Part shown: in pieces, positions 40,681-50,369 of the stretch | Layout: the number at the start of each line of letters is the position of its first letter | Numbering within the stretch: the stretch's first letter is position 1 | Assembly (NCBI GenBank): GCA_963580285.1 | Contig: OY757016.1 | Location: 46,869,228 to 46,933,227, forward strand | Source of the DNA: Lucinisca nassula | Lineage: Eukaryota > Mollusca > Bivalvia > Lucinida > Lucinidae | Reading direction: 5' to 3' | DNA length: 64,000 nucleotides | Program-made: the position numbers and the translations under genes | The notes under the pieces: generated by a model | What the model saw: only the letters and a program-made list of their open reading frames with translations | The model's database searches: none | Told to the model about the DNA's origin: nothing

Positions 40681-40881
40681 GTATCAGAGAGAGAAGAGCC
40701 TTATCTCTGTGGGGCGGGCTACAGCTGAGCTCCGCCTAAGCGCATGTATGTTTCTGTCAAACAATAATAAATACATATAGATAAAGGGTCCTTAGTCTAA
40801 GTTTGCAATCTGTGATCATGTACATCTAATCACGTTTGCACATAGTTATGCACATAAACTTCTATATAACACTGTATATTA

Positions 40882-41110
40882 AACTGTAAAAATCCTAAAA
40901 AATCGGACACCTTGAGGTCTTGCTGTAATTCTCCTAAAATTGTGTCAAACTTGTTTCACGATCCAGCAAGGTGTCCAAAAAGTGCAGACAGGATGACAAA
41001 CAGTGAAGACCCTGATCAGACTGCTCCTTTAGGATCAGTCTGATCTGGTTCTGCACTGTTTGCTTATGCCTGCATTCTGTGGGGTCTGATCTGGGCCTGC
41101 ATTATTTGCC
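40882..41110. mobile_element. P4 MITE fused to a T2 half
   Basis: P4 left through H1 and TTTGCTTATGCCTG, then abruptly the T2 half CATTCTGTGGGGTCTGATCT-GGGCCTGC. The switch lies at or near an H1 arm. Confidence 0.7.
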
Positions 41111-41198
41111 AGTGACCTGTGGAGTATCTGTATAAAATGAGTTTGGGAAAGATTTAATTGGACATCCAACTCTTCATTGTGAAGCAGTCAGTATATTA

Positions 41199-41365
41199 GA
41201 AGTCTCTGTGGTGTAGTGGTTATGGTACTTGCCTTGTAAACCAGGGATCGCAGGATCGATTCCGGGCTTCTCCAGAGTTTCAGATGAGTCTTTAAACCGA
41301 GGTTCTGTCTCTGTATGACCTTAGCTGTTGGTGAGACGTAAAACTCAAACACTCACCCACTCAAT
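41199..41365 (+). mobile_element. SINE-B copy, full length
   Basis: GTCTCTGTGGTGTAGTGGTT to GACGTAAAACTCAAACACTC. Confidence 0.88.
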
Positions 41366-41479
41366 GAAAATATGAGCATAGAATTGTTAGTTGATATCAA
41401 CTATACTGTTTCAGGTAACAACAATACTAATTCAGGTAACAACAATTCTGTTTCAGGTTTTTGATTTGAGTTGCAACTT

Positions 41480-41692
41480 TTAACCCTTGTCCTGCTGAAT
41501 ATTTAAATATGTCACACCCACCACTGATTATCAGCCAATTAGATTCCTTGATGCAAATTATTGCAACAAAGTCATAAACTGGATGGCAAACAATGAAGAT
41601 CCTGATCAGATGGCTTCTTCAGAAGCCATCTGATCTGGATCTACATTGTTTCAAAGCTAAGGCATATCCGTGCTCAGCAGGACAAGGGTTAA
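41480..41692. mobile_element. T1 MITE, full length
   Basis: TTAACCCTTGTCCTGCTGAA to CAGCAGGACAAGGGTTAA. H1 with tip GGCTTCTTCAGAAGCC. Sister of 47463-47675. Confidence 0.92.
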
Positions 41693-41929
41693 TGAATGCA
41701 CTACTAGGTATATCAAGAAATTTGTCTGGTAAGTTATCCCTAAATATTTGTTCCCAGCAGCCATCGTAAGCTCAAGAACGAGTTTAAATCAGCCATTGTA
41801 AAAATGTCAGTTTACCATTTGATTCAATACTTAATTAACTGTGGGTTTCACTTCAATGACAGCTATTATTTCTGGTGTTGGATTGCTAACTGCTTCCTCT
41901 TAGAATGCCGTAACATTTAAACTGCCAAG

Positions 41930-42200
41930 CTAAACGGCATAGAAGATGACATTTTTGGACGGGTTTTTCCATGCAAAATTCCGTCCTTTAGAACAACGAT
42001 GTCCGTCCATAATGCCATTTGGCGTTTTTCTTGTTTTTTTGTTTTATTTTCAAGAGAAGATTGGGCTTTTTCAGAGAAAAAAAAAATGGGCTTGTCATTT
42101 TATGCGAGCTATCTGCTAGGCAGATGATTGATTCACATGAAATGTCAAACCTGATTTTCACTGGAAAATAAGAAAAAAATGTCAAAGTTTTATTTTCTGA
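41930..42200. mobile_element. M9 element
   Basis: Inner arms GGGCTTGTCATTTTATGCGA and GATTCACATGAAATGTCAAA-CC. CTGCTAGGCAG at the centre. Confidence 0.6.
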
Positions 42201-42254
42201 AAGCTAAGCCAAAAAAATATTTGAAAATTTGTCCTGCTTGTCACAATGAGTGCT

Positions 42255-42494
42255 TTAACCCTTCAGATGCCAATTACAGCAATTGCCATCATTTTTGTTG
42301 CCTGCTGGTTATTTTATGTCGTTGCAAACAGAGTGGACCCAGATCAGACTGCTCCTATAGGAGCAGTCTGATCAGGGTCCACACTGTTTGCCTACAGGCA
42401 AAGGTGCTTTTGATAACTTAACAAGAAGATGTAGCAGATGACATAAACAGACAACATTTTCAGATGCAGTTTTTCTTGGCTTCTCAAGGATTAA
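42255..42494. mobile_element. T3 MITE, full length
   Basis: TTAACCCTTCAGATGCCAAT to GGCTTCTCAAGGATTAA. H1 tip CTGCTCCTATAGGAGCAG. Confidence 0.9.
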
Positions 42495-42623
42495 GGGCTA
42501 AGATGATTATATTTGCCTGTACATAGGAAACATAGAGTCCCTTGTATTCACCCCAAATATATTTTGCCTATTTTAACTGGTTTCACTGTGCCTGTGTCTC
42601 AGTCTTATGAATAGCTGTTCTAA

Positions 42624-42950
42624 ATTGCTAAGTCATATGCATGTCGGACTGGTGATTAGGCAGTTGTGTTTAATCCCCAATGGGTCTATCAACATTATTT
42701 GGCAAAGATTGATCATGGAACATTTTCTGTTTTCATTCTCACCCATATTTGCTACAGGTTCGAGTCTCACTCTTATCACGTGAGACGGTATGTTGATTTG
42801 AGCCTCGCTTTGGTCACTTGTGAGTCCATGCTCAGGTCACATGTAAGAATCTGGATACTCGTTTTTACCCACGTCTGATAATGGATCAGCTCTATTATAT
42901 GATCAGCTGCATATGTGTGAAATAGTCTTGAAATTACGGAACCCGGGAAG
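42624..42950 (+). mobile_element. Degenerate SINE-C followed by SINE-A relic
   Basis: CATATGCATGTCGGACTGGT..CATTCTCACCCA is SINE-C-like. Then GGTTCGAGTCTC, ACGTGAGACGGTATG and CTCGTTTTTACCCACGTCTG-ATAATGGATC match a decayed SINE-A body. Confidence 0.55.
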
Positions 42951-42972
42951 GGACATGTAATTTTTTTTTTAC

Positions 42973-43270
42973 GGTCCCCACTCATTGGGGCTTGAAGAAA
43001 TAGATGGGCTGCATGATGCTTCCATGCAGAGCTGAAACATACCCGCACATGAGTACTGGTGAATCGCTTAAACGATCTAAGCCTGCCCAGGCAAAGCGGT
43101 GCGAGTCGGACCGTCCATGCATATAAACCCTATTGGTTTCATTGGGCGGCAGGGCTTGAGATGTCATTTCATCTCAGTGTTGGGTAAAAGTCCCACAAAA
43201 TTGGAAGCAACATCTCCAAAATGGCCTTTACAGTGTTGACGGGGACGTTAAACCTTAAATCAAAGAAACA
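42973..43270 (+). mobile_element. SINE-X copy, full length
   Basis: GTCCCCACTCATTGGGGCTT to GTTAAACCTTAAATCAAAG. Confidence 0.9.
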
Positions 43271-43282
43271 CATTTTTTTAAG

Positions 43283-43447
43283 ATGTTGTGCGAACAAGAT
43301 ATTAAGTTGTACAAACAAGATAATAATAAGTTGTGCACACAAGATAATATGTTGTCCGCACAAGATCTATGTTGTGCAAACAAGATATGTTGTGCGAACA
43401 AGATAATAACTTGTGTGCACAAGACAATATCTTGTGCACAACATATT
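43283..43447. repeat. Degenerate tandem array of TTGTGC..ACAAGATAAT units
   Basis: Seven or so units of about 19-30 bp, each with the dyad TTGTGC(n)CACAAGAT. The last unit is inverted (CTTGTGTGCACAAGACAATA-TCTTGTGC), so the array can fold on itself. ORFs in several frames are a by-product. Confidence 0.8.
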
Positions 43448-43699
43448 AAAAACAAAAATTACATGTCCCTTCCATTCCTACCAGGATTCGGAATGAAAGG
43501 GCCTTTTTACTCAAATAACAATGGCAGATGTGTGCACCGAACTGGATGATTGCTTGCAAGAGCTGAGGCAAGAGCTGAACCTATCCAGGGAAAGTGTGGA
43601 AAAGGATCTTCTTGCATTTCTGAACAAATAATAGGGTGGCTGAATTGAACTGGCAGAAGTTATCAATGGTTTACCATTGGGAAAATATCAATAACCTTA

Positions 43700-43930
43700 T
43701 AATTAGCACTTGGCTTACTGCTGCATTTAAGGTTCTTTAAGAGGATAATTTTAGGAATATTTTTCACGATTTCTTGTCAGAAATATATGTTTTGGGTACT
43801 TGTTAGAATCGCCTCGTTGAGGCGATTCTAACAAGTACCCACAACATGCATTTTTATGGAGAAATTGAGAAAATTATTCCAAAATGGTCTTCATTTCTCA
43901 TCCTTATTTGGAGCCTTGCTGCCTTATATA
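43700..43930. mobile_element. H2 element, full
   Basis: Palindrome 43788-43849: GGGTACTTGTTAGAATCGCC-TCGTTGAGGCG and complement. Flanks: GAGGATAATTTTAGGAA on the left, TTTTTATGGAGAAATTGAGA on the right. Confidence 0.88.
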
Positions 43931-44239
43931 TCTCTATTACTATTAGGGTTATATAATTTGATATTAAACAGGCAGTATCAGATTACATAATGAATTCTCA
44001 GTCTGGTGCTAATAATTTGCCGTGGAATCAAATTTTCTGGGTAATGACGCAGCAACCTGGCTTTGTTAGCTTGCCGGTTTGAAATTACACGTACATGTAC
44101 CGTGTCAGTCACAAATACAATCAAACGTCAATGGCGCAAACACCTTTGGGAACTGAAAATTTTTGTTCCTGAATGAGCCGAGTAAAAATTATGTATCTTT
44201 AGGTTTTCGTGTCAGAAAAAAATATGTAGTATAGGTATT

Positions 44240-44533
44240 TTGTTTGAATAGAGGTTTAAAATCCCCATCAACACTATTTAGGTCATTTTGGAGACATTGA
44301 TTCCAATTTTGTGGGACTTTTACAGGACATTGAGATGAAATGACATCTCAAGCCCAGCCACCCAATGAAACCAACAGGGTTTATATGCATGGACGGTCCG
44401 ACTCGCACCACTTTGCCTGGGCAGGCTTAGACCTTCTAAATGATTTACGAGTACTCATGTGTGGTTGTTCTCAGCTCTGCATGGAAGCACCTTGCAGCCC
44501 AATCTGTTTCACCAAGCCTCGATGGACGGGGGC
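44240..44533 (-). mobile_element. SINE-X copy, full length
   Basis: TTTGAATAGAGGTTTAAAAT to CCAAGCCTCGATGGACGGGG. Confidence 0.88.
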
Positions 44534-44539
44534 CTTATG

Positions 44540-45129
44540 TAGTGCAGTTAGAGATTTTTTTGATGGAAACATAGTTCCAGATTAGGAGAAATAATGATGA
44601 TAATTTTCCTTATTTATTATCACACAGACTCAATATAAACAGACTAGTCACTACACCATGAACGATCCTATTTTTCTGAAAATGCTGTCGTGGCTAAGCG
44701 TGGCTGAGCCATAAAATTTTACAAAATACAGTTTCATTGCTTGAGATATGTCTTATTTCAACAAAATTGTATTATTTTGCTTTAAAAAGCAATAGATGAA
44801 TGTATTGCTTATTGAAATGTAACATTATTTTAATGGAAAGTTTAACAGTTTTTATCAATGTTAGCAAGAAACCTAGGTCCCTATTATAGATATATTCTGC
44901 ATTTTTGGCATAAATTCATCAAATTTAGAGGCTTTAAGCTGCTTTCAATTCAATTTTAATCAATGCACTATTAAAAGTTTTCAGTCACATTGTGTCAGAA
45001 TTGACAACACATTAATTGCTGATAAAATTAATTTTCATTGACTCTAATTAATTAAAATGGTTGTACAATCAAGACACAACAGCATATTTTGGCAACTCAG
45101 TCAGTTACTTGTCAATGCATATTGGGTCC
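44540..45129. other. No gene recognised
   Basis: AT-rich intronic DNA, apparently unique. No repeat or exon seen. Confidence 0.45.
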
Positions 45130-45700
45130 AAGATTGTCGAAACATGTTATGGGTACTTGTTAGAATCACCAAATCAGGGCGATTCTTTGTTAGAATCACC
45201 CAATCAGGGCGTTCTTTGTTGGAATCACCCAATCAGGGTGATTCTTTGTTGGAATCACCCAATTAGGGCGATTCTTTGTTAGAATCACCCAATTAGGGCG
45301 ATTCTTTGTTAGAATCACCCAATCAGGGCGATTCTTTGTTAGAATCACCCAATCAGGGCGATTCTTTGTTGGAATCACCCAGTCCGGGTGATCCTTTGTT
45401 AGAATCACCCAATCAGGGCGATTCTTTGTTGGAATCACCCAATCAAGGCAATTCTTTGTTGGAATCACCCAGTCAGGGTGATACTTTGTTTGAATCACCC
45501 AATCAGGGTGATTCTTTGTTAAAATCACCCAATCAAGGCGATTCTTTGATGGAATCACCCAGTCAGAGCGATTCTTTGTTGGAATCACCCAATCAGGGTG
45601 ATTCTTTGTTAGAATCACCCAATCAAGGCGATTCTAACAAGTATTCACAATGTAAGTTTTGATAGAGAAATAATAAAAACTCCCTAGATTATCCTCAGTA
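45130..45700. repeat. H2 element whose palindrome is expanded to a 30-bp minisatellite
   Basis: The left end GTTATGGGTACTTGTTAGAA and right end GATTCTAACAAGTATTCACA are the two halves of H2. Between them (about 45158-45633) lie about 16 copies of a 30-bp unit (TTAGAATCACCCAATCAGGG-CGATTCTTTG). The unit begins and ends with the inner arm bases of H2. The ORFs across it on both strands are repeat frames. Confidence 0.9.
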
Positions 45701-45715
45701 CACCTCCTTATGTAA

Positions 45716-45943
45716 TACCATAATGATCCTAAGTATTGGGACAAAATTTAATAGACCTGAGCAAATAATGCAGACCCAGATCAGACTGCTCCTGAAGGAG
45801 CAGTCTGATCAGGGTCTTCACTGTTTGCCATTACATCTGCACTTTTTGGACCTCTTCCTGGATTGCGAAACAAATTTGTTAGAATTTTTGGAGAATTAGA
45901 GCAAGTCCTCATAGTGTCCCAATTTTTAGGATATTTACATTAT
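45716..45943. mobile_element. P4 MITE, full length
   Basis: TACCATAATGATCCTAAGTA to TTTTTAGGATATTTACATTA. H1 tip CTGCTCCTGAAGGAGCAG. Confidence 0.9.
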
Positions 45944-46145
45944 ACATATTTAGCACAAAAGAGCCCAAATATACCACAAAAAATCATAATTCAAACTTTA
46001 GTTATGTCGAGAAACATGAAAACAATTTCTAGATTTTACCAGAAACATTAGGTAGAATAGACACACATATTTTGATGTTTGGCCTTAGGATACACGGAAG
46101 TAAATTGTTTGCATGGGTGAAATTATTATTAATTTTTTTTTATAG

Positions 46146-46302
46146 AACAAATTCCAGAGAACAGCACCAAAGGTGGAGGGGGTATTACGAGAAGACGAGG
46201 GGCCATCAAACAACAAAAAGTCCATGAGGTCAGAGGTCATCAGTTCATCGCAAAATTCTTCAGGCAACCCACATTCTGTTCTTACTGTAATGATTTCTGT
46301 TG
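46146..46302 (+). CDS. PRKCD: PKC exon: pseudosubstrate and first half of C1A
   Basis: Acceptor TTTTTTTTATAG ends at 46145 and donor GTAAGT starts at 46303. A split codon G|AA opens it, and the exon ends with TG of a tryptophan codon. After a glycine-rich linker (STKGGGG) comes [11 protein letters not shown], a PKC pseudosubstrate with alanine where a substrate would carry serine or threonine. In this family it blocks the active site until lipid binds. Then [27 protein letters not shown] begins the C1A finger: histidine, 12 residues, Cys-x2-Cys. Vertebrate delta has FVW where this protein has FCW, giving an additional cysteine beside the zinc ligands. Confidence 0.94.
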
Positions 46303-46404
46303 GTAAGTCATCAACGTTATTACTCTCATTATGAATACATCCCTATATAGCCAGAAAAAAAAACGATAATTTTTAAGATGAAAAAATGTGATACTTTTTT
46401 TTAT

Positions 46405-46680
46405 TCCTGCTCAAAATATAGATTGTGGCTACTTGTTAGAACCGCCTTGTTTAGGCGGTTCTAACGAGTACCCACAATCTATACGTTATAGCAGAAGTAA
46501 GAACACTTATTTATCTTATTTCTGCTCAAAATATAAATTTTGGCTACCTCATCTAAGCAGATTTAATAAGTACCCACAATCTATATTTTAGAGCAGAAAT
46601 AAGAAAAATAAGGTTTACCCCAGTGAACCCAAGTTTTACTTCTTAAAAGTGGGGTTTAAGAGGGGTCAGAATTATGTAGG
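46405..46680. mobile_element. H2 element with two palindromes
   Basis: First palindrome 46420-46486 (ATAGATTGTGGCTACTTGTT..GCGGTTCTAACGAGTACCCA). A second, shorter one is at 46520-46590 (ATAAATTTTGGCTACCTCAT..AATAAGTACCCACAATCTAT). Each is flanked by TTATTTCTGCTCAAAATATA. Right flank GTGAACCCAAGTTTTACTTC. Confidence 0.8.
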
Positions 46681-46684
46681 TGTG

Positions 46685-47055
46685 TTTTCATGATGGAAGT
46701 CTGTGCAGCAGTGCACAGTCTGTTTTTTTTTCAGTGCAGTGCACAGCCTGTTTTTTCAGTGAAGGCCCTGATCAGGTTGTATGATTTTTGCATATCTATA
46801 ATATCAATAGTATTTATAAAAATTGCAGATGAAAAAGAAAACAAAAAAAAACAAACAACAACTCTTGTATGGGAATGGTTTTGCGAAAAAATACAGATGA
46901 TAACAACAATTAAGAGGTTGCAGATGACGTCACACACGTACAGTTAACTTTCTTGCTGGAGACACCCAGGCTCATTTTCAACAGAATTTTAATGTACTTT
47001 CCTTGTAAATAACTTTCTTGTCCCTTTGAAAATTATGACTAAACCTTGATTATTA
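46685..47055. other. No gene recognised; short TGCAGTGCACAG repeat
   Basis: GCAGTGCACAGTCTGTTTTT and GCAGTGCACAGCCTGTTTTT form a two-copy repeat (46706-46755). The rest is unassigned. Confidence 0.45.
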
Positions 47056-47059
47056 TTTT

Positions 47060-47310
47060 ATTTTTAAGGGGAATTGGAACAATTTCAGGGGAGGCAACTC
47101 CTTCAAAAGTATTTTTGTCTCCCATGTCAATAGGGATCAACTCTTAAAGGAAAGAATTTGCTCCTGAGGAGCAAATTCTTTCCTTTAAGAGAAGACCCCT
47201 TTTTTGGTGGGACTGAACCTATAGAAAAGCAAGCAGGAAGTCCAGAAAGTTGTCTCCCTTTGAAAAACGGCGGAAAAATGTACTAGGTGTTCCCATTACC
47301 CTTAAGAACA
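47060..47310. mobile_element. M8 palindromic element
   Basis: Palindrome 47131-47190: AACTCTTAAAGGAAAGAATT-TGCTCCTGAGGAGCA and complement. Flanks: GGGAGGCAACTCCTTCAAAA on the left, AAGCAAGCAGGAAGTCCAGA on the right; mirror image of 11640-12005. Confidence 0.8.
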
Positions 47311-47462
47311 ATCACAGACTCGTATTAACCCCTTCATTGTTTTTATCACTATGGGATAATTGGTCAAAAGAGAATAAATTTGTACACAAAATGCTGCCTG
47401 GTGTCTCCAATATGGCGGATCAAGGGAGAATAATCTTTCAAAAATACTGTGCCTGCAATCTC

Positions 47463-47675
47463 TTAACCCTTGTTCTGCTGAATATTCAAATATGCCACAC
47501 CCACTACCGATTATCAACCAATCAGATTACTTGATGCAAATTATTGCAACAAATTCACAATCTAAATGACAAACAATGTAGATCCTGATCAGATGGCTTC
47601 TTCAGAAGCCATCTGATCTGGATCTACATTGTTTCAAAGAAAAGGCATATCCGGGCTCAGCAGGACAAGGGTTAA
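47463..47675. mobile_element. T1 MITE, full length
   Basis: TTAACCCTTGTTCTGCTGAA to CAGCAGGACAAGGGTTAA. Confidence 0.92.
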
Positions 47676-47869
47676 TATTGTCATTTGAAATTTGGTGCCA
47701 GAAGTGTTAAATTTGTGCCAGTTGCTTTTAGATACAGTACAAAGCAAGCTTGTGGGTACTTTGCCATGCTGAATATTTCATGATATAAATTCTATAACGT
47801 ACAAATACAATTTGTATAACTACATGCAGAGTGATACTTCAGTAGATAAGAGGCCATATCCACATATTG

Positions 47870-48240
47870 TTTTTCTTATTTCTGCACGAAAACATGTTGT
47901 TGGTACTCATTAGAAATGCCTCAGTGAGAACGGGCCTCCGTGGCCTAGTGGATAAGAGCGCTGACCCTTAGTCATTAGGTCTCTCACCGCCGTAGGTTCG
48001 AGCCTCGCTCGGGCCACGTGTGAGACGCCAAGTTCTGCAACGGAAGGTCAGGTGGTTTTTCTCCGGGTACTCCGGTTTTCGCCCACCTCTGATTAATGAT
48101 CGGCTCGATATGAGTGAAATAATCTTGAAAGGGCCGTAAAACCCAAACAAAAAAAAAAAAAAAAAATGCCTCAGTGAGACGCTTCCAATAGATACCAACA
48201 ACATAATTTTTTGTGCAAAATAAGACAAATATCAGTAATT
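47870..48240. mobile_element. H2 element split at its centre by SINE-A
   Basis: Left arm TGTTGTTGGTACTCATTAGA-AATGCCTC, right arm GACGCTTCCAATAGATACCA-ACAAC. The SINE lies exactly between the arms. Confidence 0.8.
47934..48167 (+). mobile_element. SINE-A copy with target-site duplication
   Basis: GGGCCTCCGTGGCCTAGTGG to CCGTAAAACCCAAAC and an A-run of about 18. The direct repeat AATGCCTCAGTGAGA flanks it (before 47934 and after 48164). Confidence 0.93.
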
Positions 48241-48254
48241 TTCAGATGAAAAAA

Positions 48255-48850
48255 GTGCCTTATCATGAACTATGGCACTGAAATACCAATGACTATCATG
48301 AGTATGGCACTCAAATATCAATATGACTTTCATGAGCTATGGCACTCAAATACCAATATGACTTTCATGAGCTATGGCACTCAGCTACCAATATGACTTT
48401 CATGAGCTATGGCACTCAGATACCAATATGACTTTCATGAGCTATGGCACTCAAATACCAATATGACTTTCATGAGCTATGGCACTCAAATACCAATATG
48501 ACTTTCATGAGCTATGGCACTCAGCTACCAATATGACTTTCATGAGCTATGGCACTCAAATACCAATATGACTTTCATGAGCTATCGCACTCAAATACCA
48601 ATATGACTTTCATGAGCTATGGCACTCAGCTACCAATATGACTTTCATGAGCTATGGCACTCAAATACCAATATGACTTTCATGAGCTATCTCACTCAAA
48701 TACCAATATGACTTTCATGAGCTATGGCACTCAGATACCAATATGACTTTCATGAGCTATGGCACTCAAATACCAATATGACTTTCATGAGCTATTGCAC
48801 TCAGATACCAATGATTGTCATGAGCTATGGCACTCAAATACCAATGACTA
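48255..48850. repeat. 35-bp minisatellite
   Basis: About 16-17 copies of TATGGCACTCAAATACCAAT-ATGACTTTCATGAGC. Variants at AAATA/AGATA/AGCTA alternate in a regular higher-order pattern. The ends are shorter units (ATGACTATCATGAG). The ORFs here are repeat frames. Confidence 0.93.
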
Positions 48851-48851
48851 T

Positions 48852-49090
48852 CATTTTGGAGACGTTGCTTCCAATTTTGTGGGACTTTTACCCAACATTG
48901 AGATGAAATGACATCTCAAGCCCTGTCGCCTAATGAAACCAATAGGGTTTATGAGCATGGACGGTCCGACTGCATCGCTTTGCCTTAGCAGGCATAGATC
49001 ATCTAAGTGGTTTACCAGTACTCATTTGGGTTTGGATTCAGCTCTGCGTGGAAGTATCATGCAGCCAATTTATTTCTTCAAGCCCTGATG
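48852..49090 (-). mobile_element. SINE-X copy, 3' truncated
   Basis: CATTTTGGAGACGTTGCTTC to ATTTCTTCAAGCCCTGATG. It abuts the minisatellite. Confidence 0.85.
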
Positions 49091-49298
49091 TAACCATGTG
49101 TTATTACACATGTGTTCATACAATTTTTATGACATGATACAATTTTTATGACATTAGTTTATCCGCTACATAACAGCGACGTTATATTATAAAAAATTTT
49201 AATGGCTGAAAGATGTTTTGACCACTAAAGTTGTTTGGACCAATAACCTTCAATGGTATTTACCGACTTATGCTTTCTATGTACATTGTATTTTTCAG

Positions 49299-49330
49299 GG
49301 GGTTGAACAAGCAGGGATATCAATGTAAAG
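49299..49330 (+). CDS. PRKCD: PKC micro-exon: middle of C1A
   Basis: A 32-nt exon between ATGTACATTGTATTTTTCAG and GTGAGT (from 49331). With the TG carried over from 46302 it gives W-GLNKQGYQCK plus one base, exactly the segment between the second and third zinc-ligand cysteines of C1A. Vertebrate PKC delta has W-GLNKQGYKC here. The hydrophobic/glutamine loop (GLNKQGYQC) forms the lip of the diacylglycerol groove in C1 structures. Phase and similarity leave little doubt despite the small size. Confidence 0.93.
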
Positions 49331-49345
49331 GTGAGTATGCTATAA

Positions 49346-49502
49346 ACAGAGAAAACCAGGTGAGGGTCTTTTGATATCAAGTTTATCAGGCAAGGCTTTG
49401 AGAACGCTTGTAGAATAGCAAGGCTTGCCGAGCGATTCTACATGCATTCTCAAAGCCGAGCCTGAAAAACTTGATATCAAAATACACTAATCTGGTATTC
49501 TA
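49346..49502. mobile_element. Palindromic element starting 15 bp after the exon donor
   Basis: Ends ACCAGGTGAGGGTCTTTTGA-TATCAAGTTT and ACTTGATATCAAAATACACT-AATCTGGT. Inner arms CAAGGCTTTGAGAACGCTTG and CATGCATTCTCAAAGCCGAG. Confidence 0.75.
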
Positions 49503-49727
49503 TTTATCAGTTTATCCCCTTGTACACTCTTAAATTTGCAATTTATGATCACTTATCGATGGTCCTAAGTGTGTCCCAACATTCGTGAAGTCAATATATA
49601 TTTAGTATCGGCTGACAATATTTTGTCCTGTGATATTTAATAAGTATTTTTTCCTTTTTTTCCAGTAATAATAACATTTTTGTCTATTTTTCTAGAAGTC
49701 CCGTTCATTCATAAAAGTGCAATGTCA

Positions 49728-49790
49728 CATTGACCTGATAAAGCTTACTTATCCTGAGAAAGCATATCTTTATCAGGTCAGTGTGCCTCA
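49728..49790. repeat. Small hairpin
   Basis: CACATTGACCTGATAAAG pairs with CTTTATCAGGTCAGTGTG around a 26-base loop. Confidence 0.75.
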
Positions 49791-50013
49791 ATGCAATTAA
49801 TATAGGGGGTGACTGATAAAAATCAAAGCACTGGCAGGACTGGTGCATACATGTGATACTTAACTCTTGAAGGGCCGAGCCAATTACTGCACTGCTTCCT
49901 CAGCGCCATCTTGCCATTACCATTTTGAATTGAACAGAATCTGCCTCACTATATAAAGCAGCAGGGTCTATTTTGAAATCTAGGGGTTTCAGGTTGAGTT
50001 ATTTTTAACCACC

Positions 50014-50240
50014 TTAACCCATTGTATACTAGTGGACTCTTCCATTGCTTTATGTTGGACAAGTCCATTTGCCATATAAGGGGTGTCAGGCCTATTGTTT
50101 TGATTTTTTTTTTTTGATGGAAAATTCTCTGAGCAAACAGTGTAGGCCCAGATCAGATGCCGCATTCTGCTGCGTCTGATCTGGGTCTGCACTGTTTCCC
50201 AAGGTACCCATTTAGGGGTTTCCCGCATGCAATGGGTTAA
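50014..50240. mobile_element. T2 MITE, full length
   Basis: TTAACCCATTGTATACTAGT to CCGCATGCAATGGGTTAA. H1 GCAAACAGTGTAGGCCCAGA..TCTGATCTGGGTCTGCACTG. Confidence 0.92.
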
Positions 50241-50369
50241 TACAGAAAATAGCTGAAATTATTACAAACAGTGCAGGCCCTGATCAGATGCCACATTTTG
50301 TGGCGTCTGATCTGGGACCACACTGTTTGCCAATGTCCCATTCTTGAATTTCCCATGTGAAATGGTTAA
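50237..50369. mobile_element. T2 MITE, short, abutting the previous one
   Basis: Begins at the shared TTAA (50237-50240). H1 ACAAACAGTGCAGGCCCTGA..GGCGTCTGATCTGGGACCAC. Ends ATGTGAAATGG-TTAA. Confidence 0.8.

Larger units (their letters stand above)
33392..46145 (+). other. Intron (12754 bp)
   Basis: GTGAGC..TTTTTTTATAG. The longest intron here, holding some forty MITE/SINE pieces and a minisatellite, listed separately. Only 37600-37970, 43450-43690, 43935-44235 and 44540-45125 look free of recognisable repeats. Confidence 0.85.
46303..49298 (+). other. Intron (2996 bp)
   Basis: GTAAGT..TGTATTTTTCAG. Contains an H2 element, M8, T1, an H2 element with SINE-A, a 35-bp minisatellite and a SINE-X. 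46685-47055 and 47680-47865 show nothing assigned. Confidence 0.85.

Noticed and set aside
45146..45640. CRISPR-like regular array
   Set aside because: Units are contiguous, without unique spacers.
45196..45662. ORFs of 118 and 140 codons with a 10-residue repeat on both strands
   Set aside because: A 30-bp tandem unit has no stop in those frames. The flanks are the halves of an H2 element, so this is a minisatellite and not a repeat protein.
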